DNA of 64,000 nucleotides from Cupriavidus yeoncheonensis (GCF_905397275.1 NZ_CAJPUY010000008.1:62001-126000); one strand, 5' to 3'. Positions 1-8,553 are shown, numbered from the stretch's first letter. The notes: generated from the letters alone by a model not told the origin. Numbers and translations are program-made.

Positions 1-29
1 TGATCATGGTTCTCTCCAGCGTGCCGGGC

Positions 30-1505
30 TCAGTTGGCCCACGGCAGCGGTTGTTCGTTCAGGCCCCAGTACACACTCTTCTGCTCCATGTACTGCAGGA
101 TGCCCAGCCTTCCCTTCTCGCGCCCGAGGCCGCTGTCGCGCCAGCCACCGAACGGCGCGGAAATGGAAAACTGCTTGTAGGTGTTGATCCAGACGTTGCC
201 GGCCTGCACGGCCCGTGCCACGCGCCAGGCGCGCTTGTAGTCGCGGGTCCAGATGCCAGCCGCCAGTGCGTAGACGCTGTCGTTGGCCTGTTCGATCAGG
301 TCATCCTCGTCATCGAACGGGATGGCCACCAGCACCGGCCCGAAGATCTCTTCCCGGGCGATGCGCGCCTGGTTGTCCAGGCCTTCGATGATGGTCGGCG
401 TATAGAAGTAGCCGTTGGGCAGCCCCGCCACGTCCGGGCGCAGGCCGCCGGTGCGAAGCTGGCCGCCGTCCTGCACGCCCATGGCGACATAGGACTCGAT
501 CGAATCGCGGTGGCGATCAGTGATCAGCGGTCCCATCTGGGTGCGTTCATCGGCCGGGTCGCCCACGCGCAGGTGCGCGGCGCCGGCAGCCAGGCGCTCC
601 ATGAAGGGCTCGTACTGCGAGCGCGCCACGAACAGGCGCGAACCCGCGATGCACGATTCGCCCGACGAGCTGAAGATGCCGTACAGCACGCCGTTCACCG
701 CGTGGTCGAGGTCGGCATCGTCGAACACCATGGTCGGCGACTTGCCGCCCAGTTCGAGCGACACCGGCATCATCTTGTCGGCGGCGATATGCGCGATGTG
801 CTTGCCGGTCGTGGTGCCGCCCGTGAACGACACGCGGCGCACCAGCGGATGCTTGGTGATGGCGTCACCGATCACCGAGCCCTTGCCCGGCAGCACGCTG
901 ATCAGGCCCCTGGGCACGCCGGCTTCCTCGCAGATGCGCGCCAGTTCCAGCGCCATCAGCGGCGTCACTTCGGCGGGCTTGACCACCACGGCGTTGCCGG
1001 CGGCCAGTGCGGGCGCCATCTTCTGCGCTTCGCTGGCGATGGGCGAGTTCCACGGCGTAATGGCGGCCACCACGCCCATGGGCTCGTACACGCTCATGGT
1101 CAGGCATTCGCCGCGCTGCGGGGTGATGCTCTCTTCCAGCGTCTCGCAGGCCGCGGCGAAGAACTGGAAGGTGCTGGCGGCGCTGGCGACCAGCGCGCGC
1201 GTTTCACTGATGGGCTTGCCGTTGTCCAGGCGCTGGCGCTGCGCGAGCGGCTCGGACTGCGCGCGGATCAGCTCCGCCACGCGGTGCAGCACGGCGGCGC
1301 GCTCATGCGGCTTGCGCCGGGCCCAGCCGCTGGTCTCGAACGCGCGCTGCGCGCCCTGCACGGCTTCTTCGACGTCCGCCAGGCTGGCGGCGTTGAGTTC
1401 GGCCACCACTTCACCGGTAGCCGGATAGCGCGTCGCGTAGCGGTCGCCGGTCCCCAGGCGCCATTCGCCTGCGATACAGATGGGGAGTACTTCTTGCGTC
1501 TTCAT
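30..1505 (-). CDS. NAD(P)-dependent aldehyde dehydrogenase
   Basis: A 491-aa enzyme of the ALDH superfamily, normal full length, that should oxidise an aldehyde to the carboxylic acid in the cytoplasm. Visible family motifs are PWN at 151-153, the cofactor-loop motif FTGGTTTG at 227-234, the general-base Glu251 in LELGG and the nucleophile Cys285 in SGESC. It is the last gene of the minus-strand operon that begins with the Rieske oxygenase and lies 41 bases after the aspartate-dehydrogenase-like gene. Its place behind a ThDP enzyme suggests it removes the aldehyde made by a 2-oxoacid decarboxylase. The true substrate is not shown by the sequence; betaine-aldehyde and aromatic-aldehyde dehydrogenases look alike at this level. 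Confidence 0.92.
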   Translation of the reverse strand: MKTQEVLPICIAGEWRLGTGDRYATRYPATGEVVAELNAASLADVEEAVQGAQRAFETSGWARRKPHERAAVLHRVAELIRAQSEPLAQRQRLDNGKPISETRALVASAASTFQFFAAACETLEESITPQRGECLTMSVYEPMGVVAAITPWNSPIASEAQKMAPALAAGNAVVVKPAEVTPLMALELARICEEAGVPRGLISVLPGKGSVIGDAITKHPLVRRVSFTGGTTTGKHIAHIAADKMMPVSLELGGKSPTMVFDDADLDHAVNGVLYGIFSSSGESCIAGSRLFVARSQYEPFMERLAAGAAHLRVGDPADERTQMGPLITDRHRDSIESYVAMGVQDGGQLRTGGLRPDVAGLPNGYFYTPTIIEGLDNQARIAREEIFGPVLVAIPFDDEDDLIEQANDSVYALAAGIWTRDYKRAWRVARAVQAGNVWINTYKQFSISAPFGGWRDSGLGREKGRLGILQYMEQKSVYWGLNEQPLPWAN

Positions 1506-1546
1506 TGTCGTTGCCTGCTTGGTCTGTGGGGGCCGGCCGCTGCCTG

Positions 1547-2350
1547 CTAGATCGATACCGCGTGCGCGCGGTTGCCCAGTGCGCGCACCACGCTGAACAC
1601 CGTCAGCGCCGAAGTCTTGGGATTGGCCGCGAGCGGCTTGCCGCGCATGGTCAGCTCGAAGCCGCCGAACGCGCCGCGCGCTTCGACGTGGTGGACGTTT
1701 TCCACGGCGTCGGGGTCGGCCAGCAGCCGCACCGAAGTGCGGTCCAGGCCGAGGCCGGCCAGCGACACCGTGGCCGCCACGTTGGCGTTCTTCGGATACA
1801 GGCGGGCCGCGTCGCGCGCGCTGCCTTCGAAGATCACCGTGGGTTCGGTCAGGGCGTCGAGGTCGAACAGCTCGGCGGCCGGCGTGCCGCTCCAGGCGCG
1901 CGCCGGCTTGCGGCCGGTGTAGATGACCTCGTCAAGGCCGCCCACGCGTGCCGCGGCCAGCGCGTCGATCGCGCCGATCGCGCCGGACAGCAGCTGCACC
2001 TGCGTGTTGCCACGGCGCGCGGCAGCTTCCAGCCGCTCGACCAGGCCCGGCTCGGACAGCGCACCGACCGACACCACCATGCACGGGATGCCACGCTCCA
2101 GCGCCGGCACGATGTGCTCTTCCAGCGCGTGGTGGCCCGCGCACTCGACCAGCAGGTCGGGGCGCTGGCCGTCGGCCAGGCACGTCGCCACGCGGACATT
2201 GGGCGCCAGCGCCGACAGCGCGCCGCGTGCCTCGTCCATCTGGCCTTCCGGCACGATCACCACGTCGAACGCGACATCCGGATCCGACTTCAGCAGCTCC
2301 AGCACGCCGCGGCCGATCGCGCCACATCCCACCATGGACACATGCAGCAT
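1547..2350 (-). CDS. L-aspartate dehydrogenase family protein (NadX-like)
   Basis: A 267-aa protein with an N-terminal Rossmann motif GCGAIG (residues 8-13) and the overall sequence of the aspartate dehydrogenase family, which oxidatively deaminates L-aspartate to iminoaspartate/oxaloacetate with NAD(P). The second ATG is chosen because GGGAG lies six bases before it; an in-frame ATG two codons earlier abuts that Shine-Dalgarno sequence. The gene lies 12 bases after the ThDP enzyme gene and is not beside nadA or nadC, so a role in NAD synthesis is unlikely. In this operon it may instead deaminate a pathway-specific amino acid, or work in the reverse direction as a reductive aminase. R. eutropha is known to have an aspartate dehydrogenase of this kind. 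Confidence 0.85.
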   Translation of the reverse strand: MLHVSMVGCGAIGRGVLELLKSDPDVAFDVVIVPEGQMDEARGALSALAPNVRVATCLADGQRPDLLVECAGHHALEEHIVPALERGIPCMVVSVGALSEPGLVERLEAAARRGNTQVQLLSGAIGAIDALAAARVGGLDEVIYTGRKPARAWSGTPAAELFDLDALTEPTVIFEGSARDAARLYPKNANVAATVSLAGLGLDRTSVRLLADPDAVENVHHVEARGAFGGFELTMRGKPLAANPKTSALTVFSVVRALGNRAHAVSI

Positions 2351-2362
2351 GGACATCTCCCT

Positions 2363-4087
2363 TCAGGCGGTTGTGGCGGTCGTGGCGGTCGTTGCCGGGC
2401 TGGCAATCGGCGCCTGCTTGTTCACCGGCGGGCCGGCGAACACGGTCTTGAAGCTGCCGATCGACAGCATGTCGATTTCCAGCAGGAACGGACCGGTCTC
2501 GGCCGTGGCTTCCTGCAGGGCGGCGCCGACGTCGTCCAGGCTGCTGACGCGGCGGTGGCGCAGCGACAGCGACTGGCACAGCTGCGCATAGTCCGGCGTG
2601 TGCAGGTCGACATAGTGGCGGCGGCCGCCGTACTGCGCGTCCTGGATGTTCTTGATCACGCCATAGCCCTTGTCGTTCATCAGCACGATGACCATGTCGG
2701 CGCGTTCCTGCACGGCCGTGGCCAGTTCGCCGAGGTTCAGGATGAAGCCGCCGTCGCCGGCCAGGGTGAAGGTCTTCTTGCCCGAAGCCGTGGCAGCCGC
2801 GCCGACAGCGGCGCCGATGCCCATCGCCAGGCCCTGGCCGATGCCGCCGCCCAGCGCATGCACCCCGGCACGCGAGTCGAAGATCTGCAGGTGGCGATTG
2901 CCCCAGGTGCTGTTCGACACGGTCACGTCGCGCACCCAGTTGAAGTTGCGGCCCACGGCCTGCTGCAGCGCCTGCACCAGTGCCGAGTACGGTCCCAGGC
3001 CATCGACCAGCGCGTTCACCGCGGTGTCGTGCGCACGGCGCAGGTCGCCGGCGAAGGCCGGGTCGATCTGCATGCGGCCTGCCAGGCGGTCGGCCAGCGC
3101 GTCCAGCGCCAGCGCGGCGTCGCCGCTGACAAAGTAGTCGCTCTGGTAGCAGCGGCCTTCGGACGCCGGATCGGCGTCGATGCGCAGCAGCGGACGCGGC
3201 AGCTTCAGTTCGTACTTGAGCGTTTCATTGCCGCGCAGGCGCGAGCCGACCACCAGCATGGCGTCGCAGCTCTGGTAGAACTGCTCGACCGGCTTGTGCA
3301 GGTTGTAGGCGCCCAGCGAGCGCGGATCGTCTTCCGCGACGATGCCGCGGCCCTGGGTGCTGGTGACCACGCCGAAGCCCAGGTCGAGCAGGCGCTTGAC
3401 CTGCTTGCTGGCGTGGCGCGCGCCGCCGCCCAGCCACAGCATCGGGCGTCTGGCCTTGGCCAGGCGCTCGGCCAGCGCGTCCAGCGCATGGGCCGACGGC
3501 TGGTGCTGCGGCACCGGCAGCGGCTTGAGGTCGGCCGGCATGTCGATCAGCGCGGCCTGGATATCGATGGGGATCTCCACGCTGACCGGGCCGGTCGGCG
3601 CGGTCAGCGCAGTCTGCACGGCCAGCTTGATCGTGCTGATCGCGGTGTCGGCGCTGCGCACGCGGAAGGCGGCCTTGGACACGGCCTTCAGCATGGTGAG
3701 CTGGTCCGGGGCCTCGTGGATGTACGCGAGGCTCTGGTCCAGGTACGGCGTTTCGATCTGGCCGGTGATGTGCAGCATCGGCGTGCCGGCGGTCAGGGCT
3801 TCGACCATGGCGCCCGCGGCGTTGCCGGCGGCGGTGCCGGTGCTGGTCAGGCACACGCCCAGGCCGCCCGTGGTGCGGGCGCAGGCGTCGGCCATATTGG
3901 TGCCGCCCGCTTCGCCGCGTGCCGGCACGAAGCGGATGTTGCCGCGCTCGCCCATGGCGTCGAGGATCGGCATGTTGTGGATCGAGATCACGCCAAAGGC
4001 AGCCTTGACGCCGCACTGTTCGAGAAAGGCCGTGATGGCGCAGCCCACGGTGACCTGCTGTTGTTCATACTGTTGCTGATTAGGCAT
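2363..4087 (-). CDS. Thiamine-diphosphate-dependent enzyme (acetolactate synthase/benzoylformate decarboxylase family)
   Basis: A 574-aa protein with the three-domain plan of ThDP decarboxylases and synthases. The N-terminal PYR domain carries the catalytic-type Glu59 in ARGEAG and a histidine at position 37 in the segment FGVISIHN. The C-terminal PP domain has GDGG at 444-447 and the Mg/ThDP-binding Asn471. The ATG used has GGAGGA ten bases upstream and overlaps the stop of the preceding SDR gene by eight bases, so the two are probably translationally coupled. No small regulatory subunit gene is adjacent, which argues against biosynthetic acetolactate synthase. A 2-oxoacid decarboxylase or a carboligase feeding the downstream aldehyde dehydrogenase is more likely. 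The C-terminal tail is rich in Ala and Thr. Confidence 0.88.
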   Translation of the reverse strand: MPNQQQYEQQQVTVGCAITAFLEQCGVKAAFGVISIHNMPILDAMGERGNIRFVPARGEAGGTNMADACARTTGGLGVCLTSTGTAAGNAAGAMVEALTAGTPMLHITGQIETPYLDQSLAYIHEAPDQLTMLKAVSKAAFRVRSADTAISTIKLAVQTALTAPTGPVSVEIPIDIQAALIDMPADLKPLPVPQHQPSAHALDALAERLAKARRPMLWLGGGARHASKQVKRLLDLGFGVVTSTQGRGIVAEDDPRSLGAYNLHKPVEQFYQSCDAMLVVGSRLRGNETLKYELKLPRPLLRIDADPASEGRCYQSDYFVSGDAALALDALADRLAGRMQIDPAFAGDLRRAHDTAVNALVDGLGPYSALVQALQQAVGRNFNWVRDVTVSNSTWGNRHLQIFDSRAGVHALGGGIGQGLAMGIGAAVGAAATASGKKTFTLAGDGGFILNLGELATAVQERADMVIVLMNDKGYGVIKNIQDAQYGGRRHYVDLHTPDYAQLCQSLSLRHRRVSSLDDVGAALQEATAETGPFLLEIDMLSIGSFKTVFAGPPVNKQAPIASPATTATTATTA

Positions 4088-4883
4088 GACGGGAGTGTCC
4101 TCCGGAAATATCAAGATGGCTGCCCGTGGTGTACGAAGACAACGGCGAGGCAAGGAACAGGATGGCGCGGGCTGCCTCGACGGGCAGGCCCAGGCGGCCG
4201 AGCGGAATATGTTTCTGTCGGGCCAGGCGCGCGGTCCACGCGGCCCAGTCCAGGTCTTTGTCTGCTTCGGGGCGTGCCTCGAAGCGGCGGCGCCACTGGC
4301 CCGACTCGACCAGCCCGATCAGGATGCCGTTGACGCGCACACCCTTGGGCGCGAATTCGGTGGCCATGGAGCGCACCAGGTTCAGCACGCCGGCACGCGC
4401 GGCCGACGTGGCGACCATGTGCGGCTCGGGCTGCTGCGCGAGCAGCGAGTTGACGCAGACCACGGCGCCCTGCCCCGATTGCTCGAGCTGCGGCAGGAAC
4501 GCGCGCGTCGGGTGGATCACCGAGAAGAACTTGAGCTGCAGCTCCTCCATCCACGCTGCGTCCTCGGTGTTCGCGAAGGTCGAGACGCGGCCCTGGCCGG
4601 CGTTGTTGACCAGCATGTCGACGTTGCCGAGCGTGGCCTGCACGCTGGCGGCGAAGGCGGCGACCTGTTCGGGCTTGAGCACGTCGCAGGTGGCGGCATG
4701 GAGCCGGCAGCCGGGGAAGGTCTCGCGCAGCTGCGCTTCGGCGCGGCGCAGGCGCGCTTCGTCGCGGCCGCACATGGCCACGGCGGCGCCCGCTTCGAGC
4801 AGCAGTTCGACGGTCGCCAGCCCGATGCCGGAGGACCCGCCTGTGACGACGGCAACCTTGCCGTCGAGTTCAATCATGGACAT
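4080..4883 (-). CDS. SDR-family protein with altered catalytic motif
   Basis: A 267-aa protein with a clear classical SDR fold signature: cofactor motif TGGSSGIG at 14-21, NNAG at 93-96 and the SDR-type Ser146. Where the family has the catalytic YxxxK, this protein reads Thr159-Ser-Ala-Ala-Arg163, so both Tyr and Lys are replaced. That makes ordinary carbonyl reduction doubtful; it may bind NAD(P)H without classical chemistry, or use another acid. Either of two close in-frame ATGs (4883 or 4877) could be the start; GGGAG and AGGA lie just upstream. It is flanked by the IclR gene (five bases) and the ThDP gene (eight-base overlap), so it is part of the operon. Confidence 0.85.
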   Translation of the reverse strand: MSMIELDGKVAVVTGGSSGIGLATVELLLEAGAAVAMCGRDEARLRRAEAQLRETFPGCRLHAATCDVLKPEQVAAFAASVQATLGNVDMLVNNAGQGRVSTFANTEDAAWMEELQLKFFSVIHPTRAFLPQLEQSGQGAVVCVNSLLAQQPEPHMVATSAARAGVLNLVRSMATEFAPKGVRVNGILIGLVESGQWRRRFEARPEADKDLDWAAWTARLARQKHIPLGRLGLPVEAARAILFLASPLSSYTTGSHLDISGGHSRHA

Positions 4884-4888
4884 TGTCC

Positions 4889-5755
4889 TCACTCCCGATA
4901 CAGATTCACGACCTTGCCGCCAGTGCCTCTGGACGACGGCCGGTAGTCCAGCAGGCGCGACAGCTCGCCCGCGGCGTCCCTCACTCTTTCCACCATGGTG
5001 TCGAGCTGCGCCGGATCGATGTGCGCGGCCGGAATGGTCGCGCCCAGCGCCGCCACCACCTTGCGGGTGCGGTCGCGCACCGGTGCGGCGATGGTGGAGA
5101 TGCTCGCTTCGAAAAAACCCTCGTGCAGCACGTAGCCGCGCTCGCGATCGTGCTGCACGAGTTCGTACAGCGCTTCCACGCTGGCCGGCGTGCGCTCGGA
5201 GAAGGCTTCGAGCCGCGGCTCCGGGTACAGTGCGCGCAGCTCGTCGAGAGACAGGTCTTCGAGCAGCACGCGGCCGAGCACGGTCGCATGCGCCGGCAGC
5301 CGGGTGCCCACGTTCACGGTGCTGGCGAACGGGCGCGGCGATACCGCCTTGGCCACGTACACGATCGAGCGGCCGTCGCGCACCACCAGGCTGCACGGAT
5401 AGGCGATCTCGTCGCGCAGGCGCTCCAGCAAGGGGCGGCCCAGCTCGGTCAGCTCCAGCGATGCCAGGTATTCGAAGCCCAGCCGCAGCACGGCCATGCC
5501 CAGGCGGAAGTCCCGGCCGCCGTCGGCGCGCTCCACAAAGCCGAGCATCTCCAGCGTGGTCAGCAGGCGGAACACCGTCGAGCGCGGCACCTGCAGGCGC
5601 CGCGCCAGCTCGGCCGCCGAGATCGCGCGGTCCTTGCTGTTGAACTCGCCGAGCAGGCGCAGGCCGCGCTCGAGGCCCGGGACGATGTACTTGTCCGGGA
5701 ACTCGGCGGCGGCGCCTTCCGTGACTGTGGCGGTGGCGGATTGCAGGGCGGTCAT
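4889..5755 (-). CDS. IclR-family transcriptional regulator
   Basis: A 288-aa regulator with an N-terminal winged helix-turn-helix (about residues 25-90, including the recognition segment PRSTVFRLLTTLE) and a C-terminal IclR effector-binding domain ending near residue 265. Proteins of this family usually bind 15-16-bp AT-centred palindromes and respond to aromatic or small-acid ligands. The gene sits in the middle of the catabolic operon, 46 bases after the cupin gene, so it is probably co-transcribed with its targets. A matching palindrome occurs before the first gene of the operon, at the hydrolase start and before the porin, which makes those three promoters the best candidate targets. Ligand and direction of control (activator or repressor) are not visible. 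Confidence 0.93.
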   Translation of the reverse strand: MTALQSATATVTEGAAAEFPDKYIVPGLERGLRLLGEFNSKDRAISAAELARRLQVPRSTVFRLLTTLEMLGFVERADGGRDFRLGMAVLRLGFEYLASLELTELGRPLLERLRDEIAYPCSLVVRDGRSIVYVAKAVSPRPFASTVNVGTRLPAHATVLGRVLLEDLSLDELRALYPEPRLEAFSERTPASVEALYELVQHDRERGYVLHEGFFEASISTIAAPVRDRTRKVVAALGATIPAAHIDPAQLDTMVERVRDAAGELSRLLDYRPSSRGTGGKVVNLYRE

Positions 5756-5801
5756 GGCCTGGGTACCTGTGGATGGCGCGGCGTGCGGGCGGGCGCGCGC
5801 A

Positions 5802-6338
5802 TCAGCGCTTGATCTTCGACAGCGGGTGCTCGGGCGGGTACGTCGGCGTGATGGGCTGCCTGGCGCCCAGCATCACGCACATCAGCGCATCTTCATCGCC
5901 GATGTTGATTTCCTCGCGGTACACACCGGGCGGCACCGAGACCAGGTCGCGGTCGGTCAGGACGGTCTCGAAGCGCTCGCCGTCCTTTTCCAGGATCAGC
6001 TTGATCTTGCCGCGCATGACGAAGAACACCTCTTCCACGTCGGTGTGGATATGCGACGGGCCTTCATGGCCGGCCGGGATGATCATGGTCGAGAACGTGA
6101 AGTTTTCCGAAGGCACGGTGTTGGTGTCGGCGGCGACGCCGGTGCCGCCGGTACCCAGGTAGCGCATCTGCGCACGGCGGTACTTCGGGTCGTAGTCGGC
6201 CTGGAACTTCAGCGCATCCCAGTCGTACTTGCGCGTGGAGAAGCGCGCCACGCGGCTTTCCATCCACTGGTCGAACGAAGCGTCTTCCGGTTGTTCCCAC
6301 GAACGCTTGATGTTGGCTGGTTGAGACAGGTCGCTCAT
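5802..6338 (-). CDS. Cupin-domain protein with incomplete metal site
   Basis: A 178-aa single-domain cupin. The first conserved motif is intact: Gly90, His96, His98, Glu103 and Gly110 occupy the spacing of the classical metal-binding motif. In the second motif the usual His of PxGxxH is replaced by Arg141 (PPGVYR), with Asn145 retained. The metal site would therefore have at most three of the four standard ligands, so this may be a binding or isomerase-like protein rather than a dioxygenase. It lies 32 bases after the SDR gene in the same operon and was presumably recruited to the same pathway. Confidence 0.85.
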   Translation of the reverse strand: MSDLSQPANIKRSWEQPEDASFDQWMESRVARFSTRKYDWDALKFQADYDPKYRRAQMRYLGTGGTGVAADTNTVPSENFTFSTMIIPAGHEGPSHIHTDVEEVFFVMRGKIKLILEKDGERFETVLTDRDLVSVPPGVYREEINIGDEDALMCVMLGARQPITPTYPPEHPLSKIKR

Positions 6339-6370
6339 TTGGATTCCTTCTGTTTCTGTGGATCAGTGGA

Positions 6371-7141
6371 TCAGTGCATGACAAAACCGCCGTTGACCGC
6401 CAGCGTCTGGCCGGTCACGAAGCGGGCGAGATCGGACAGCGCAAACAGCACCGCGCCGCAGACATCGTCGGGCAGTTGCTCGCGCTGGATGGCGCGCTGC
6501 TCGCGATACAGGTCGTGCCGGTGCTGCGGCACGTATTCGGTCGCCTCCACCAGCGTCAGGCCTGGCGCCACCGCGTTGACGGTGATCTGGTCGCGGCCCA
6601 GTTCGCGCGCCAGCGAACGGGTCATGCCGATGATGGCGCTCTTGCTCGCCACATAGGCCAGCAGGTTGGGCGCGCCCCACAGCGGCGTGTCGGAGGCCAG
6701 GTTGATGACCGCGCCGCGGCCGCTGGCCTTCAGGGCCGGCAGGCAGGCGGTGGTCATCAGCCAGGTGCCGCGCACGTTGACGTTCATCACGCGGTCCCAG
6801 GTGGCGATGTCGATGGCGCTGGCATCGCGGCCGCCGGAATCGGTCACCGCGGCGTTGTTGACCAGGCCATCCAGGCCGCCCAGGCCCTTGATGGCGGCGT
6901 CGGCGCATGCCTGGATGGATGCGGGGTCGGACAGGTCGACCGGCACCGCCACCACCTTGAAGCCGCGCGCACGCAGCGCTTCGGCTTCCTGCTGCAGGCG
7001 TTCGGCCAGGATGTCGGCCATGGCCACGGCGGCACCGGCTTCGGCCAGCGACTTGACGAAGGCCAGGCCCAGTCCGCGCGCGGCGCCGGTGACCAGCACC
7101 TTGCGCCCCGCCAGCAGAGCGTTGCTAGTGGTCTCACGCAT
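6371..7141 (-). CDS. Short-chain dehydrogenase/reductase
   Basis: A 256-aa classical SDR with all active-site elements: TGAARGLG at 18-25, NNAA in the NNAG position near 95-98, Ser150, Tyr163 and Lys167. It should interconvert an alcohol or dihydrodiol and a ketone or catechol using NAD(P). The ATG at 7141 is preferred because GGAG lies nine bases upstream; a longer GTG start at 7156 lacks this. The start overlaps the stop of the Rieske oxygenase gene by eight bases, so the two products are likely coupled and the SDR may act on the oxygenase product. Confidence 0.92.
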   Translation of the reverse strand: MRETTSNALLAGRKVLVTGAARGLGLAFVKSLAEAGAAVAMADILAERLQQEAEALRARGFKVVAVPVDLSDPASIQACADAAIKGLGGLDGLVNNAAVTDSGGRDASAIDIATWDRVMNVNVRGTWLMTTACLPALKASGRGAVINLASDTPLWGAPNLLAYVASKSAIIGMTRSLARELGRDQITVNAVAPGLTLVEATEYVPQHRHDLYREQRAIQREQLPDDVCGAVLFALSDLARFVTGQTLAVNGGFVMH

Positions 7142-8201
7142 GGCTTGCCACTCCACCGGCAGGCTTGATCATGGCGACCGGCTCGTCGGCCACTTCCTGT
7201 TCGGCACGGCGCTTCAGCAGGCGGCGCACACGCGTGATGCCGGCATCGTGCTGGTACAGCATTTCATGGTCGCGCGCCTGCGGGGCCATCGATTCGAGCA
7301 CCACGCGGTCCTGCTCCAGCACGTCCCAGTGCAGCTGCTCCAGGCGGTTGCGGTACAGGAAGCGCCAGACGTCGCGCTGCCAGCCCTGCACGTGGCGGGT
7401 GCGCCAGAAGAACACCATGCAGTGATCTTCATCGACCGGCGTGGCCATGCCGACGATGCCGAACGGGCCGCCGGGGCCGACCTTGTCGCGGTAAGGAATG
7501 GCCAGGCGCAGCCACAGCGTGCCGGTCTCGCCGAATTCCACCCAGTCGAAGTTCACGCCGCGCTGGCCGACCTTCTCGAAGATCAGGCCGTGGTCGGTCT
7601 CGCGGATCTGCATCACGGCCGACTTCTCGCCGCAGGCCATCGAGTGCGACACGGCGTGCAGGTAAGCGCCATGCATCGGGTCCATGACGTTGTCGATGGC
7701 GTAGCGGTAGTTGCAGTCCCAGTGCGCCACGCACAGGAAGTTGCTGTGTTCGTCGCTGACCAGTTCTTCGGGCAGGCGCAGCACGTCGGGGCTGCCCTCG
7801 CCTTCCTGCGGGGCCTGCTCGCCGAACCACAGGAAGATCGCGCCGGCCTGTTCCTGCACCGGGTAGCTGCGCACGCAGGTGCGGCCCTCCAGCGGGCAGC
7901 TGTCTACGGCCGGCACGCTCTTGACCTGGCCGTCGCCGCCGACTTCCACGCCGTGGTACCAGCAGGCCACGCGGTCGCCCAGGTTCCAGCCCATCGACAG
8001 GCGGGCGCCGCGGTGCGGGCAGCGGTCTTCCAGCGCGTGCACCTGGCCGGCGTTGTCGCGCCACAGCACGATGTTCTGGCTCAGGCGGGTGATGCCGATG
8101 GGGGCATGCGTCACCGCCCACGAGGCGGCCACCGGGTACCAGTAGTTGCGCAGGCCGCTGTTCAGGCGGGCTTCGGCGCGGGCTTGCTTGTTCGATTCCA
8201 T
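7134..8201 (-). CDS. Rieske non-haem iron oxygenase, catalytic subunit
   Basis: A 355-aa oxygenase subunit. The Rieske [2Fe-2S] ligands are Cys61, His63, Cys80 and His83 (CPH...CWYH), and the mononuclear iron site is visible as Asn171-x2-Asp174-x2-His177-x4-His182. Length and architecture fit the single-component-type alpha subunits of the phthalate dioxygenase/vanillate O-demethylase group, which do not need a beta subunit. Such enzymes hydroxylate aromatic rings or O-demethylate aryl ethers with electrons from a separate reductase. No ferredoxin or reductase gene is present nearby. It lies 46 bases after the small first gene of the operon. Confidence 0.93.
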   Translation of the reverse strand: MESNKQARAEARLNSGLRNYWYPVAASWAVTHAPIGITRLSQNIVLWRDNAGQVHALEDRCPHRGARLSMGWNLGDRVACWYHGVEVGGDGQVKSVPAVDSCPLEGRTCVRSYPVQEQAGAIFLWFGEQAPQEGEGSPDVLRLPEELVSDEHSNFLCVAHWDCNYRYAIDNVMDPMHGAYLHAVSHSMACGEKSAVMQIRETDHGLIFEKVGQRGVNFDWVEFGETGTLWLRLAIPYRDKVGPGGPFGIVGMATPVDEDHCMVFFWRTRHVQGWQRDVWRFLYRNRLEQLHWDVLEQDRVVLESMAPQARDHEMLYQHDAGITRVRRLLKRRAEQEVADEPVAMIKPAGGVASHA

Positions 8202-8247
8202 GTTTCTCTCGTTCGGGCTCTGGGCTTGTCGGTCGGGCTGGCTGCGC

Positions 8248-8553
8248 TCAGGCGCCCAGCCGGCGCATTTCGGCCAGGAAGCGCTCTTCGGTCCAGGCCT
8301 GGCCGTCCAGGCACAGGAAGGTGGTGGCATTGAAAGCGCGCACGATGTCGGCGGGCGTTTGCGCACCGCCTTCGAACGCGGCTTCCAGCGCGTCGCCCAG
8401 TGCGTTCTCGTACGCCGAAGCCGCGTCGGCGCGGGTCTGCCAGACGATGTTGGCAACCTTGCCCGGCTGTTCGATGCGGCCCTTGCCGGCGACATTGTTC
8501 GGAGCCGGACGCTCCCAGGGCACCAGGTTGGGGTTGTACGAGAGGCTATCCAT
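8248..8553 (-). CDS. Small conserved-looking protein of unknown function
   Basis: A 101-aa soluble protein with no signal peptide or membrane segment. I do not recognise a well-defined enzyme family. Its sequence has a Pro-rich N-terminus and two probable amphipathic helical stretches, and may resemble small helix-turn-helix-like proteins that accompany Rieske genes, but this is from memory and unsure. The start at 8553 is chosen because GGAG lies nine bases upstream; in-frame ATGs also exist at 8568 and 8598. It is the first gene of the operon, directly downstream of the palindromic operator, which suggests it belongs with the oxygenase as a helper or regulator. Confidence 0.7.
   Translation of the reverse strand: MDSLSYNPNLVPWERPAPNNVAGKGRIEQPGKVANIVWQTRADAASAYENALGDALEAAFEGGAQTPADIVRAFNATTFLCLDGQAWTEERFLAEMRRLGA

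Noticed and set aside
2363-4087. Biosynthetic acetolactate synthase (ilvB/ilvI)
   Set aside because: No ilvN/ilvH small subunit or ilvC is adjacent, and the neighbours are catabolic genes.
1505-4333. Very long plus-strand open frame opposite the AspDH and ThDP genes
   Set aside because: GC-rich DNA produces long antisense frames; its product is Arg/His/Ala-rich without any fold signature, while the minus strand carries clear enzyme motifs.
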